A stretch of 54,779 bases of DNA from a virus. Position numbers and translations under genes: made by a program. Under the pieces are notes generated by a model, which was not told the DNA's origin, ran no database searches, and saw only the letters and a list, made by a program, of their open reading frames with translations. Below, piece after piece: positions 26,986 through 34,876 of this stretch (positions are counted from its first letter, which is position 1; the number at the start of each line of letters is the position of its first letter). The stretch lies in the IMG/VR virus record IMGVR_UViG_3300020084_000018, positions 1 to 54,779 of that record; one strand, given 5' to 3'.

Positions 26986-27372
26986 TTATTCTTCTTCTTT
27001 GTTGATCCCTAGTTTACTTAGTAGGGTTTCAAGAGCGCCAGATTGTTCTTCCTCACCGGCAGGAACCTCAACATTAGTGTTGGTGTTCTGTTTGCTCCAA
27101 CCACCTTTAGTGGTAAGCCAGAGTTCTTGTGATTTATAATCGCCTTGTCTGGCCTGTTGAATAATCTTAGACCCTAGTTCCTCTGTCACTTCACCCCGAG
27201 CAGCTTCAATGTCTGTGCGGTAATATTTATAGAAAGTGGTGAGTGAACCAGGAGCCTTTTGATGATTTTGGATAGATGCAAAGATTTCCGAGACAGGAAC
27301 ACCAGCAGCCGCCTTCTTACGAACTACAGCAGCGATCTTACCGCATCGTGATTTAGGTTGGTTACTTGGCAT
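26986..27372 (-). CDS. terS: Terminase small subunit-like protein
   Basis: 128 residues directly before terL. The first 60 residues are helical and basic, with a helix-turn-helix-like segment (VRKKAAAGVPVSEIFASIQNHQ), followed by an oligomerisation helix (GSKIIQQARQGDYKSQELWL) and an acidic tail that could bind the large subunit. It would recognise the packaging site. Confidence 0.75.
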   Translation of the reverse strand: MPSNQPKSRCGKIAAVVRKKAAAGVPVSEIFASIQNHQKAPGSLTTFYKYYRTDIEAARGEVTEELGSKIIQQARQGDYKSQELWLTTKGGWSKQNTNTNVEVPAGEEEQSGALETLLSKLGINKEEE

Positions 27373-27387
27373 TATAGTCCTTTCTTA

Positions 27388-29460
27388 TTACGGAATAGTA
27401 ATTCCTTTAGCAGTAGCGATAGCACGTAGTTCAGCTTCAAACGCTTCAATACCAGCATTTCTGGCACCAGTGTAAAGAATGCTAGCAGCAGCAATATCCC
27501 CTGCAAAAGCATCACCACCACCAAAACGAGTTCCAAAGTGTAGAGGAGCCGCAAAGGTTGGGATTTTCTGGTTTGGTACTGTGCCAGAGATAATTTGAGA
27601 ACCGTTCTTACGAGCAATAGCTTGAGTGTTAGTTGCTCCACGATTAAATAGAGCAGTATACATAGCCCATTCGTTAGTAAGTGCGATACCAGCAGCAGAA
27701 GTAAGAATAGTTGCTTCTGTGTTAGGTGAAGCACTAAACGAGATCAGTTCGATAATTCCAGCATTAATTCTATACTGGAAATAGCGATCATCGGTTGTAG
27801 CACCAGTCCTGGATACTAGTTGTCTTAGACCGCTAGTAGAACTCATCCTACAAATAACACCCATCATATAGAAGTCAGATTCCTCAGTAGAGGGAATTTG
27901 AAGTTCAATGCGGTTGTTCATTGCTCCGGTAAATGTTAGTCGTCTTGGTGTGTTGTTCCAAGTCCCACCACCTACGGTAGCACTACGAAGATCGTTAGAC
28001 TGAACTGTTGTGCCTGTTCCCTCTTGTAGAGCAAATGCTACGTTAGTTGGAGTAGGACCCTCGACAGGAGCAGTTACAGTAAACTCGACAGGGTTAGATT
28101 GTGGTCCTGCACCCCTCTTGTTAACTGCCTGAACAGTTACTGACTTAGTTCCTTCACTTAGATCAGCTTGAGTATAAGAAAACTGATTTCCTGGGACAGT
28201 AGCAATTACCTGACCATCCATCCTAACTACATACTGTGTAATAGGGGAACCACCAGAAGCAGGGCGAACCCAACTGACAAGTCTGCTAGTTCCTACACCA
28301 GAAACAGTTACGGTAGTAACTTGAGCAGGAGCAACAGCGTCATTGTTTTCCATTACTATAGTATTATCAATACGAGCTTGAACCGCAGCAGCAACGTTAG
28401 CATTAGTTGTGGCTTTACCTACATATGATCTATTTCCTGCTGGTGTGGCTGACCAAGTAGTAACGCCAAGGTTATCTACTGTGATTGTTCCATTAGCACC
28501 AGCTAGGTTATAAATCCCTCTGTCGCCATAAATCGCATGATCTACACAACATGGGTCCCAAGAATGCCTTCCCATACGACCGAGATAACTTGTAAGTCCT
28601 CCGGGAGTAGCAGCAAGAAATTCGTCAAAGGCAACTTTAACTGGATCAATTACAGGATCGGCATTTAGCATAGGAGCAGTAAAGACGTTAGCCCCAACTT
28701 CTGCCCCATGAGCGTAAATTGGTGTAGGCCAAGTCTCGTAAACGTTTTTAGTAGATGCGGGGTGACGATCTGCGTTATACTCATTACGAGTAGAAGTAAA
28801 TTCACCTGCCATCATCCATAGACCAATTACCTTGGCAGCTATTAGTTCTCTACCAGTCATAGGAGAAATAGCATCAGCAGGACTATCTAGAAGTCTAGAA
28901 GTAGAAACAGGAGCGCCTACATCAATCATCTTTACAGAGGCGTCAGGAGCCGCTGCAAGCATTGTGCGTAGTCCAACTACATCATCCTGATAAGCAGTTC
29001 TGGTTTGGCTAGGAATACCAAATAGATTTCTTAGTGGCGCACTAATGCGGTTGTTGTATGTTCCAATAGAACCTTGATAGGCGTAAATTGGAATATATGT
29101 CATGTTGTAAGCAGCTAGTTGACCATAAACTCCGGGTGCAGAAGTCGCAATACTCGAAGATACTACAATTCCAAGTAGGTTAGCATCACCTCTTGCATGA
29201 GCATCACATGCAATAAGAACCGCAGGAGTATCATCACAGTCACCAGCAAAATCTGTCACCAGAATAATTCTTTGCGGGCCAGAAGGTTGAGAAGGATCAG
29301 CAACAGCGCCAAACTTTGCGACATACTGCTGACGCCAATTAGCTTTCTTGAACGATGGGAATTTCCTACCGTTGATGATAAAGAAACCGTTAGAAGCTGT
29401 AATTCCCGCAGGAAGGTTTGCTAGAATAGTGTCCTTATACAAGCGAGAAAAGTTAGTCAT
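27388..29460 (-). CDS. Tail fibre-like protein with nucleoside-hydrolase-like, FN3 and lectin-like domains
   Basis: 690 residues. Residues about 62-330 resemble inosine-uridine nucleoside hydrolase: ILVTDFAGDCDDTPAV at 66-81 with D70, D74, D76, D77 in the place of the calcium-binding DxDxxxDD, plus HSWDPCCVDHAIYGD near 300. Residues about 365-455 are an FN3-like domain (APAQVTTVTVSGVG). Residues 460-690 form a concanavalin/LamG-like fold (NRIELQIP, PLHFGTRFGGGDAF). It precedes the terminase genes in the late operon. It is probably a virion fibre that binds or trims a surface molecule; catalysis is unproven. Confidence 0.7.
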   Translation of the reverse strand: MTNFSRLYKDTILANLPAGITASNGFFIINGRKFPSFKKANWRQQYVAKFGAVADPSQPSGPQRIILVTDFAGDCDDTPAVLIACDAHARGDANLLGIVVSSSIATSAPGVYGQLAAYNMTYIPIYAYQGSIGTYNNRISAPLRNLFGIPSQTRTAYQDDVVGLRTMLAAAPDASVKMIDVGAPVSTSRLLDSPADAISPMTGRELIAAKVIGLWMMAGEFTSTRNEYNADRHPASTKNVYETWPTPIYAHGAEVGANVFTAPMLNADPVIDPVKVAFDEFLAATPGGLTSYLGRMGRHSWDPCCVDHAIYGDRGIYNLAGANGTITVDNLGVTTWSATPAGNRSYVGKATTNANVAAAVQARIDNTIVMENNDAVAPAQVTTVTVSGVGTSRLVSWVRPASGGSPITQYVVRMDGQVIATVPGNQFSYTQADLSEGTKSVTVQAVNKRGAGPQSNPVEFTVTAPVEGPTPTNVAFALQEGTGTTVQSNDLRSATVGGGTWNNTPRRLTFTGAMNNRIELQIPSTEESDFYMMGVICRMSSTSGLRQLVSRTGATTDDRYFQYRINAGIIELISFSASPNTEATILTSAAGIALTNEWAMYTALFNRGATNTQAIARKNGSQIISGTVPNQKIPTFAAPLHFGTRFGGGDAFAGDIAAASILYTGARNAGIEAFEAELRAIATAKGITIP

Positions 29461-29470
29461 TATTTATCCT

Positions 29471-30259
29471 TTAATGATCGTCTAGCCACAATTTAAGTAG
29501 AACAGGGTCCAGAGCAGTAACAGCGATATTTGGCTTAAAAGCAAATCTGTAAAGACGGAATGTGGCACAGTTACGAATACCTTGACCGAGATCGAAGTTA
29601 AAGGTTCCAACGTTACCACCTCGGTTAACCTGAAAATCAAATCTTGTTCCGTCTACTTCACTGAAAGCGTCAACGGTAGAGTCAGTGCTACCTGCTGGAA
29701 CGTTAACAACAAGAGATTTAACTGAACCATCTACAATTGGGCCTGATGCAGTTCGCTCTTGTCCGGTAGCTTGTTGTGTTTCCCAACTTAAGAGTGTTCC
29801 ACCAGTAAATAGACCAAATCGACGGTTGTTACTAGGAGAGTTGTTCCTACCCCATATCTGACCGGCAGCCCCTTGCTCAAGGTAAATTCTCATAGCTTTG
29901 GTTGTATGCTGCAAAGCAGAGAAGTTGTTGGTGCATCTTAGATTATGTTGGTTCTGACTAAAATGAACATAGGCTTTACCTTGTTCGTCCACTTTTAGTG
30001 TTGGCGCTCTTGTTACGTCAGTTTGGACATAATCCCAACCAGCAATACCTTGGCTATTCCAGCGCATAACCGGACCATCAATTACAGCAGGAATTGTTCC
30101 TTCTGCGTTTGCAAATACCCCAATGTTGGCGGAGTAGAAAATATAATCGGCAGGAGGCTGAACAGCAGGTTTCCAAGACCAACCAACACCTTTAGCTTGG
30201 AGCCATGTTCCGTGGGAGGACTTAACTCCTTTACTATGTCGAAGGTCTAATTTTGGCAT
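29471..30259 (-). CDS. Putative virion fibre / LamG-like protein
   Basis: 262 residues. It starts PKLDLRHSKGVKSSHGTW, then has a beta-rich lectin-like body (GPVMRWNSQGIAGWDYVQTD; RIYLEQGAAGQIWGRNN; FRLYRFAFKPN). No enzymatic motif. Lies in a run of five similar-sized unknown genes upstream of the terminase, likely receptor-binding or decoration proteins. Confidence 0.55.
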   Translation of the reverse strand: MPKLDLRHSKGVKSSHGTWLQAKGVGWSWKPAVQPPADYIFYSANIGVFANAEGTIPAVIDGPVMRWNSQGIAGWDYVQTDVTRAPTLKVDEQGKAYVHFSQNQHNLRCTNNFSALQHTTKAMRIYLEQGAAGQIWGRNNSPSNNRRFGLFTGGTLLSWETQQATGQERTASGPIVDGSVKSLVVNVPAGSTDSTVDAFSEVDGTRFDFQVNRGGNVGTFNFDLGQGIRNCATFRLYRFAFKPNIAVTALDPVLLKLWLDDH

Positions 30260-30262
30260 TGT

Positions 30263-30439
30263 CTATACTCTTACAGCAATCTCTACGGGGTTCATAACTA
30301 CATAAGCATCAAAAGCGGCTTGCGATGTAAATGGGGTGATAACTGCGGAGTTTCCTGGAGGGCCGGGTTCACCGCGAACAACAGGTGGAGAAACAAAAGG
30401 AGTGGTATTACTACCAGCACCGATAAAGATAATGTTCAT
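30263..30439 (-). CDS. Small protein with collagen-like GEPGPPG segment, 58 aa
   Basis: Frame from ATG 30439 to TAG 30263, overlapping the upstream gene by 4 nt. Contains RGEPGPPGNSA followed by TPFTSQAAFDAYV. A single collagen-like hinge of this type is common in phage fibre tips and attachment loops. Too short to classify further. Confidence 0.5.
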   Translation of the reverse strand: MNIIFIGAGSNTTPFVSPPVVRGEPGPPGNSAVITPFTSQAAFDAYVVMNPVEIAVRV

Positions 30440-30759
30440 GTGTTAACCTCATTAGCTGTTTCTGTGACAGGCGGAACGAGATTGAATGTGATGTAGCTAT
30501 CAGCGGGAATGAAAAGCGTCATTCCATTTTTTACGATGCGAATATCACACTTATACTGACCTTTCTGCCAACCAGTAGTATTAGCTGTTAGCAAAATACT
30601 GCGGTTAAGCACGTCAATTGTAGGAGTTAGTTGATATTCTTGACCACCAGTAATTTCTGCTTCTGCCATAAAGCTAGTATGTGGATAAATAGCATCAAAT
30701 TCTTCCTGATCCATTTGTAGCAGGATTTGAACTGTTGCTCCAATTTTGTAGGTGGCCAT
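30436..30759 (-). CDS. Hypothetical beta-sandwich-like protein, 107 aa
   Basis: Not recognised. The sequence alternates strands (ILLQMDQEEFDAIYP, RSILLTANTTGWQKGQYKCDIRI, YITFNLVPP), similar to small baseplate or fibre-associated Ig-like proteins. Coupled to its downstream neighbour by ATGA overlap. Confidence 0.55.
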   Translation of the reverse strand: MATYKIGATVQILLQMDQEEFDAIYPHTSFMAEAEITGGQEYQLTPTIDVLNRSILLTANTTGWQKGQYKCDIRIVKNGMTLFIPADSYITFNLVPPVTETANEVNT

Positions 30760-30771
30760 TTAACTTCCTCT

Positions 30772-30954
30772 TTATTCAGTCTCTGCTTGATCTAATGCAG
30801 CCTCTGGGAATACTCTTACTGCTTCACCGCAATAAAAGGAAGCTACGATACCTCCATCCTCTTTATATAGAACAGTTCCAGAACCATTAGTGGTAAAGTA
30901 ATCAGCTTCAAGAGTTAGGCGTTCACCGTTATTCGTATATACTTTATAGATCAT
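30772..30954 (-). CDS. Small hypothetical protein, 60 aa
   Basis: Not recognised. An acidic protein with beta strands YKVYTNNGERLTLEAD and GTVLYKEDGGIVASFY; in the fibre block of the late operon with a Shine-Dalgarno AAGGAATTAAG. Confidence 0.5.
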   Translation of the reverse strand: MIYKVYTNNGERLTLEADYFTTNGSGTVLYKEDGGIVASFYCGEAVRVFPEAALDQAETE

Positions 30955-30963
30955 CTTAATTCC

Positions 30964-31569
30964 TTAGAATGTGAACAGTGAACAACAAAAACCTGTTTCA
31001 CTTGCGTTCCGACTTGCTCGAAAAACATTATTAGCTTCTCTTATCAGTTGACCGTATACAGCAGGTCCGTTGAAAGGTTGTGAATAGAACCAAATTAGGG
31101 GAACAACTCTTGCTCCTACAGGGATAGTAATAGTATCTCCGCTCATCATCCTACGAACATTTGTAGCCGCTACAAGCAAGCCATTACTGTTGAAAGTAAC
31201 CTGTCCAAGAGAGTTACGAATTTCTAACCCGTATCCACCGCTAGGATATGGTATGTCATTCCCTAGGGCAATGTATCCAAAAGGAACAGTTCCTACGTTA
31301 CTGTTGTAGTTAAACCTAAATCGTTCTGGCGCTGTAGTTGAAAAGGCATCGTAGTTGTCTGTTCTACCTTCTGCGATAAACTGGTTAACTGAACCTGTCA
31401 TAGTGAAGAAAGGCAACTTATAACCAACTATAGGAGGTTCATAGTAAATAACACTATTGTGCGAGGATGAGTTAACATTACTAACCGTACTATCTAGTAG
31501 GAAAGGAACTACATTCTGACCGAGGATAGTTGTTCCCCTGCCATTTGCGATAGATACTCCGTAAGCCAC
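30964..31569 (-). CDS. Hypothetical virion protein, 201 aa
   Basis: Not recognised. It starts with GVSIANGRGTTILGQNVVPF and is beta-rich throughout, with RFNYNSNVGTVPFGYIALG and a C-terminal FCCSLF. Related in opening and style to the 129-aa protein encoded next (31582-31971); both look like small surface or fibre-end proteins. Confidence 0.5.
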   Translation of the reverse strand: MAYGVSIANGRGTTILGQNVVPFLLDSTVSNVNSSSHNSVIYYEPPIVGYKLPFFTMTGSVNQFIAEGRTDNYDAFSTTAPERFRFNYNSNVGTVPFGYIALGNDIPYPSGGYGLEIRNSLGQVTFNSNGLLVAATNVRRMMSGDTITIPVGARVVPLIWFYSQPFNGPAVYGQLIREANNVFRASRNASETGFCCSLFTF

Positions 31570-31581
31570 AATAAATCCCTG

Positions 31582-31971
31582 TTATAGTTGGATACCAAAT
31601 AGCATGATATTTGTATAAGAATTAACATCACTAGAAAGGCCACCATTAGTTCGAGCATTTATTTGTATTCTAATGCTTGCTGGAATACTACTTGCGTTTG
31701 CAAAATAATAGTGGTCGTCGCGGATACGAATACTAAGGTCATAAATCCTTCCCGGACTCTCTGGAACTCTAACTCCTCTTGCACAAAGTAGGATTGGTCC
31801 TGATCCTAAGTCAGATCGAAACTCAGCCGGTATATTAAAGTCTACTTCTCTTTGATATTGAGAACCTCTGGGCAGGTCGAAGGTTCCAGTTCCTAGTTGC
31901 CGGAGTGCTAATGTTTGGGTTAAATCGACTAGGCCATTAGTTGTTCTTACTTGAAAGCCATATGGCATCAT
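31582..31971 (-). CDS. Hypothetical virion protein, 129 aa, first gene of the late operon
   Basis: Not recognised. PYGFQVRTTNGLVDLTQT at the start recalls the neighbour's opening and phage tail-fibre accessory proteins. The start is ATG 31971 or 31968, preceded by GTGGAGTTAG. It is the first gene after the promoter at 32083-32111. Confidence 0.5.
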   Translation of the reverse strand: MMPYGFQVRTTNGLVDLTQTLALRQLGTGTFDLPRGSQYQREVDFNIPAEFRSDLGSGPILLCARGVRVPESPGRIYDLSIRIRDDHYYFANASSIPASIRIQINARTNGGLSSDVNSYTNIMLFGIQL

Positions 31972-32082
31972 CTAACTCCACTAGAAAATTTGTTTAATAG
32001 GTTGAGACAGAGTGAAGGCAAATAGACAACGTAAACATCTGAAAAGGGTGAGTGTTATTGCTCTTTTCCGTCTCTGTGTGTA

Positions 32083-32111
32083 TATTTAGTAGCACATTTA
32101 TGATTTGTCAA
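32083..32111 (-). promoter_or_regulatory. Leftward sigma-70-like promoter of the late operon
   Basis: TTGACA (32111-32106) and TAAATA (32088-32083) are separated by exactly 17 bp. The sequence CCCC precedes the -35 box and GTGCTAC precedes the -10, both shared with the promoter at 32547-32575. It would start RNA about 100 nt upstream of the first virion gene. Confidence 0.75.
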
Positions 32112-32207
32112 GGGGTATGAGTGAAAAAAGATGATATTTTTTATAAAATAGTGCCAGATTCAGCTAAAATCACACCATTTTTCTGCACCGCGTTCAGCCT
32201 GCGGCAT

Positions 32208-32357
32208 GAACTTACAGTTCTTACGAACAGCAGATTTAGCGTAGCTAAACTACAGTTCAGTTTCACTGAACATCTACAATAATTTAGTGTTCTACAAATA
32301 GAAGGATTGTTGAACATAACGATAGTCAGTTCCGCTCGAAGCCCGGAAGGGCGAGCG
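32208..32357. other. Cluster of short inverted repeats
   Basis: Successive perfect hairpins: GAAC/GTTC (32208-32220), TTTAGC gta GCTAAA (32235-32249), GTTCAGT ttc ACTGAAC (32255-32271), and CGCTC..GCCC ggaa GGGC GAGCG (32333-32357). They lie downstream of the leftward promoter at 32547-32575, so they would form a structured leader of the late RNA. A role in antitermination or packaging is speculation. Confidence 0.6.
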
Positions 32358-32454
32358 TATTACGCTATCGCTCTAACCTACAACAAGTCTATTATCATAT
32401 TTTTGTAGATCAATGAATGACTGTAGTCAGTCCCGCGAACCTGCGTTCTCCTAT

Positions 32455-32575
32455 AACTATAGTTCCAATACTATAGCGTAGAACTGATATATGATTATTA
32501 ATAACTATAATATGTAATAAATCATCTATAGTATCATTACTATAGTAATATAGTAGCACATGTATGGTTTGTCAA
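32455..32575 (-). promoter_or_regulatory. Leftward promoter with CTATAG operators
   Basis: TTGACA (32575-32570), 17 bp, TATATT (32552-32547): near-consensus. The perfect 14-bp palindrome ATTACTATAGTAAT (32536-32549) overlaps the -10 and start point. Further CTATAG sites are at 32525-32530 and 32471-32476, and AACTATAGTT is at 32455-32464. The 32482-32553 block is repeated at 41953-42027. This architecture suggests binding of a dimeric repressor or activator. Confidence 0.75.
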
Positions 32576-32641
32576 GGGGGTCGATGAAAATAAAGTTGAG
32601 TGTGTGTCTTCGGTGTGACGCTTTTGCACCAGTTCAGCCCC

Positions 32642-32680
32642 TTGAACATTCGCTGAGTAGCACATATATAGGTAGCTACC
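32642..32680 (+). promoter_or_regulatory. Rightward promoter before HNH gene
   Basis: TTGAAC (32642-32647), 17 bp, TATATA (32665-32670), followed at the start point by the palindrome GGTAGCTACC (32671-32680). It is 38 nt upstream of the ATG at 32708. Confidence 0.6.
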
Positions 32681-32707
32681 GCCTGACGGTATGACAAGGA
32701 GTGTTGC

Positions 32708-33193
32708 ATGGATATCACACAAGAGTTTCTACTAGAGCATTTTGACTATCGTAATGGAGAGTTTTACTGGAAGAAACCTTTATCTGCAAGAGTTAAGGTT
32801 GGTGACAGGGCCGGAACTAACGATAAATTTGGTTATAGACAGATTGGTATTAAAGGTAAGATTTATCGAGAACACAGGTTAGTCTGGTTATACCATTGTG
32901 GTAAATGGCCTGAAAAGTTTATAGATCATATAAATGGTATTAAGTGGGACAATAGAATTGAGAACCTTAGAGAAGCTGGTTATCACGAAAACAACAGAAA
33001 TAGACCAGCGCAAAAAGATCAAAGATTTAAGGGAGTCATTAAAACTCCGACAGGTAAGTATGCTGTTAGTATTCGTGTTGAGGGTAAACAAAAGTATATC
33101 GGAGCCTTCCTAGACGAGATTACTGCCGCAGAGGCTTACGATAAAGCTGCTAGAGAATATTTTGGCGAGTTTGCTTATACCAACTTCGTGTAA
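32708..33193 (+). CDS. HNH-AP2 homing endonuclease, paralogue 1
   Basis: 161 residues. The N-terminal third has FDYRNGEFYWKKP and a YREHRLVWLYHCGKWP strand-helix. The HNH_3 core is DHINGIKWDNRIENLR. An AP2-type DNA-binding domain follows (FKGVIKTPTGKYAVSIRV through AYDKAAREYFGEFA). Own promoter upstream and terminator downstream, so it is an independent unit. Four relatives exist in this window. Confidence 0.9.
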   Translation: MDITQEFLLEHFDYRNGEFYWKKPLSARVKVGDRAGTNDKFGYRQIGIKGKIYREHRLVWLYHCGKWPEKFIDHINGIKWDNRIENLREAGYHENNRNRPAQKDQRFKGVIKTPTGKYAVSIRVEGKQKYIGAFLDEITAAEAYDKAAREYFGEFAYTNFV

Positions 33194-33199
33194 TACTAG

Positions 33200-33240
33200 T
33201 CCCCTTGGTCATAGCGGCCTTGGGGATTTTTTATTTTTCT
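33200..33240 (+). terminator. Rho-independent terminator
   Basis: CCCC..GG / CC..GGGG stem with two T-T mismatches (33201-33208 with 33218-33225) and an 8-9 nt loop, followed by ATTTTTTATTTTTC. It ends the transcript of the HNH gene at 32708. Confidence 0.75.
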
Positions 33241-33722
33241 ATTTTTCAGGTGATGGAACTCTTGAATTGCCACAGGAGGGGTGCTTTCTTTTATTTTTTA
33301 TTTTGTAGATCGGTAGGTTTACCCAACCCCCCGGCAAACGAATCAGAATATCTAGGGGGGACCCTAACAATTTCCTAGTTGTCAAGTGATTCTTCCTGGA
33401 CTAACGAAGAAAAACTGTTGTCAAGGGGATGAGAATAACTGTTGCATAAATAACACATGAGATAGGGGAAATGACAGTGGGAAAGAAATAACTTGCGTTC
33501 TGATAGCGAGGGGATAGCACTTTTGCCGAATCACTCACGGAATTAAACATGCGTTCATTTAATCAACTATGTGCACAAATACACAACTAACGCATTAGAA
33601 CTGTTGATAAACGCACATAGCTCTAGGAACGCGTAAGAGCCTGCTACAGCGCATGTAAGACAATGGGCAATCCCACCACCTACAACGACCTAACAGGCTC
33701 TTAAACGGGCTTTCACAGGCTC
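33241..33722. other. Intergenic region without supported genes
   Basis: 482 bases with no credible frame. Two TTGACA-like boxes on the leftward strand (plus-strand TGTCAA near 33379 and 33414) lack a -10 at the right distance. It holds an 8-base C run at about 33327 and G/C tracts, but no clear hairpin terminator. The region lies just past the end of the leftward small-gene cluster. Confidence 0.5.
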
Positions 33723-33929
33723 TTAACGATACGCTACATGCGATGTATCAATCCACGGAACGACTGCCTCTTTCCATTTGGGGTGATACAGGGAGAAAAT
33801 AAAACAATCCGTCTTATAATCATACTCAACCCAATAATAGGTTAGGCCAGCCCGCTTTACTGACTCAACTGCCTCTAGAAAACTATCTAGCCTGACAGCA
33901 GATAGGCTAATACGTTGTATGGTTCCCAT
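33723..33929 (-). CDS. Hypothetical small protein, 68 aa
   Basis: Not recognised. Starts after AGGAG at good spacing; helical first half (LSAVRLDSFLEAVESVKRAG), then an aromatic beta-rich half with YYWVEYDYKTDCFIFSLYHP. Last gene of the leftward cluster of small genes. Confidence 0.6.
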   Translation of the reverse strand: MGTIQRISLSAVRLDSFLEAVESVKRAGLTYYWVEYDYKTDCFIFSLYHPKWKEAVVPWIDTSHVAYR

Positions 33930-33943
33930 ATCAAGACTCCTCT

Positions 33944-34060
33944 TTATTGATGGGAAAGAGAATTGAGGGAAATAGATTCACCTATTAATAGGTAAACCCA
34001 CACAATAACACCTAACAGGGCAGCAAAGGCTAAGCACTCGATTAATTCTCGATTGTCCAT
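33944..34060 (-). CDS. Small single-pass membrane protein, 38 aa
   Basis: ATG 34060 with AGAGGTGTCTATA upstream. The upstream gene's stop overlaps as TAATG. Acidic N-terminus (DNRELIE) then one membrane span (CLAFAALLGVIVWVYLLIG). Function unknown. Confidence 0.5.
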   Translation of the reverse strand: MDNRELIECLAFAALLGVIVWVYLLIGESISLNSLSHQ

Positions 34061-34263
34061 TATAGACACCTCTTTTTTAGAGAATGGGAAACGATTCCTT
34101 GTGTTTCATATCCCATCCCACGAATTAAAACAATTGCTTCTGCCATTAAATCCCAATGGCTACCAGTCACAGACACAGATAGGCAGAAATCCTTTCTATA
34201 AAACCTGCCTATTGCGCCACATTCCCTAACGCTGACTCTGAACCAACGTTGTTCCTTGTCCAC
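34060..34263 (-). CDS. Hypothetical small protein, 67 aa, GTG start
   Basis: Not recognised. GTG 34263 is chosen because GAAAGGAAAGACTA precedes it; the longer frame to 34338 would cover the membrane microORF upstream. Contains WFRVSVRECGAIGRFYRKDF and AEAIVLIRGMGYE. Confidence 0.5.
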   Translation of the reverse strand: MDKEQRWFRVSVRECGAIGRFYRKDFCLSVSVTGSHWDLMAEAIVLIRGMGYETQGIVSHSLKKRCL

Positions 34264-34276
34264 TAGTCTTTCCTTT

Positions 34277-34348
34277 CTATAGAAAGATAAACAGGATAAT
34301 AAGCGCCCATACCGGCACGGAAAGAACAACCATTGCAACGACTCCCAT
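34277..34348 (-). CDS. Possible 23-aa membrane micropeptide
   Basis: The frame MGVVAMVVLSVPVWALIILF (20 of 23 residues shown) is a single hydrophobic helix. AAAGG lies nine bases upstream of the ATG. It sits in step with neighbouring small genes. Expression unproven. Confidence 0.4.
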   Translation of the reverse strand: MGVVAMVVLSVPVWALIILFIFL

Positions 34349-34360
34349 TACCGAACCTTT

Positions 34361-34486
34361 CTAGTTGTGGGTTACATCAGCAGGAATGAATGTCACGACT
34401 GGAACCAAGTTCAATCTGGTTTCCTCATGACTCCCGCCCTGACAAGCCGACAAAAGAATTGCGGCAATCAACAGAAAATATCGCAT
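34361..34486 (-). CDS. Small lipoprotein, 41 aa
   Basis: A short signal peptide RYFLLIAAILLSAC ends in lipobox L-S-A-C with the lipidated C15, then QGGSHEETRLNLVPVVTF. The ATG overlaps the stop of the upstream gene as TAATG. It could be an o-spanin-like or superinfection-exclusion lipoprotein, but it is far from the lysis genes and in an early-type cluster, so exclusion or envelope modification is more likely. Confidence 0.55.
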   Translation of the reverse strand: MRYFLLIAAILLSACQGGSHEETRLNLVPVVTFIPADVTHN

Positions 34487-34713
34487 TATTCCACCTCCCG
34501 AATTTCAATGACTCGTTCCACAGAAAACCTTTTCCAGCCTTCCGCAGTATAGATTGCAACTGACGTTGCACGATTAGCGCCAACGTCTAGCGTTCCCTCA
34601 TATTGGGCAATATCGCCATTCTGTTTAAAGAAGCGAACAACGATAGCCTGCCCTTCTTTAACAGAGTCCAAAAACTCTTGAACATCAAAACCAGACATTT
34701 GCAGATGAGTCAC
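34486..34713 (-). CDS. Hypothetical small protein, about 75 aa
   Basis: Not recognised. The start is uncertain: GTG 34713 follows AAGGGATAAGG and begins 4 nt past the upstream stop; ATG 34731 has no ribosome site. The body is a small beta-barrel-like domain (AIVVRFFKQNGDIAQYEGTL, FSVERVIEIREVE). Confidence 0.5.
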   Translation of the reverse strand: MTHLQMSGFDVQEFLDSVKEGQAIVVRFFKQNGDIAQYEGTLDVGANRATSVAIYTAEGWKRFSVERVIEIREVE

Positions 34714-34717
34714 AACC

Positions 34718-34876
34718 TTATCCCTTTTCATATTTGAAAGTTTGACGGATGATTCCGCCGCACTCACGTTGAACCTTTTCTGCCATTGCGAGAGTCGCAA
34801 AGGTTAGTTTTTCGTTGTAGGGGTCTGGTTTGTCCATTGCAGACAATTCAAACGCGGGAACGGTTTTGAGAAACAT
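34718..34876 (-). CDS. Hypothetical small protein, 52 aa
   Basis: Frame from ATG 34876, which overlaps the upstream TAA. AAAGG lies 10 nt upstream. It contains KPDPYNEKLTFATLAMAEKV and ends FKYEKG. Not recognised. Confidence 0.45.
   Translation of the reverse strand: MFLKTVPAFELSAMDKPDPYNEKLTFATLAMAEKVQRECGGIIRQTFKYEKG

Larger units (their letters stand above)
31972..32707. other. Divergent intergenic control region
   Basis: No gene is supported in these 736 bases. They hold three promoter-like elements (32083-32111 and 32547-32575 leftward, 32642-32670 rightward), CTATAG palindromes, and a dense set of short hairpins between 32208 and 32357. Transcription diverges from here: the virion genes leftward and an HNH gene rightward. 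Confidence 0.75.

Noticed and set aside
33379-33420. Two TTGACA boxes on the leftward strand (after CCCC at the second)
   Set aside because: No -10-like hexamer at 16-18 bp from either. Listed only as orphan boxes.
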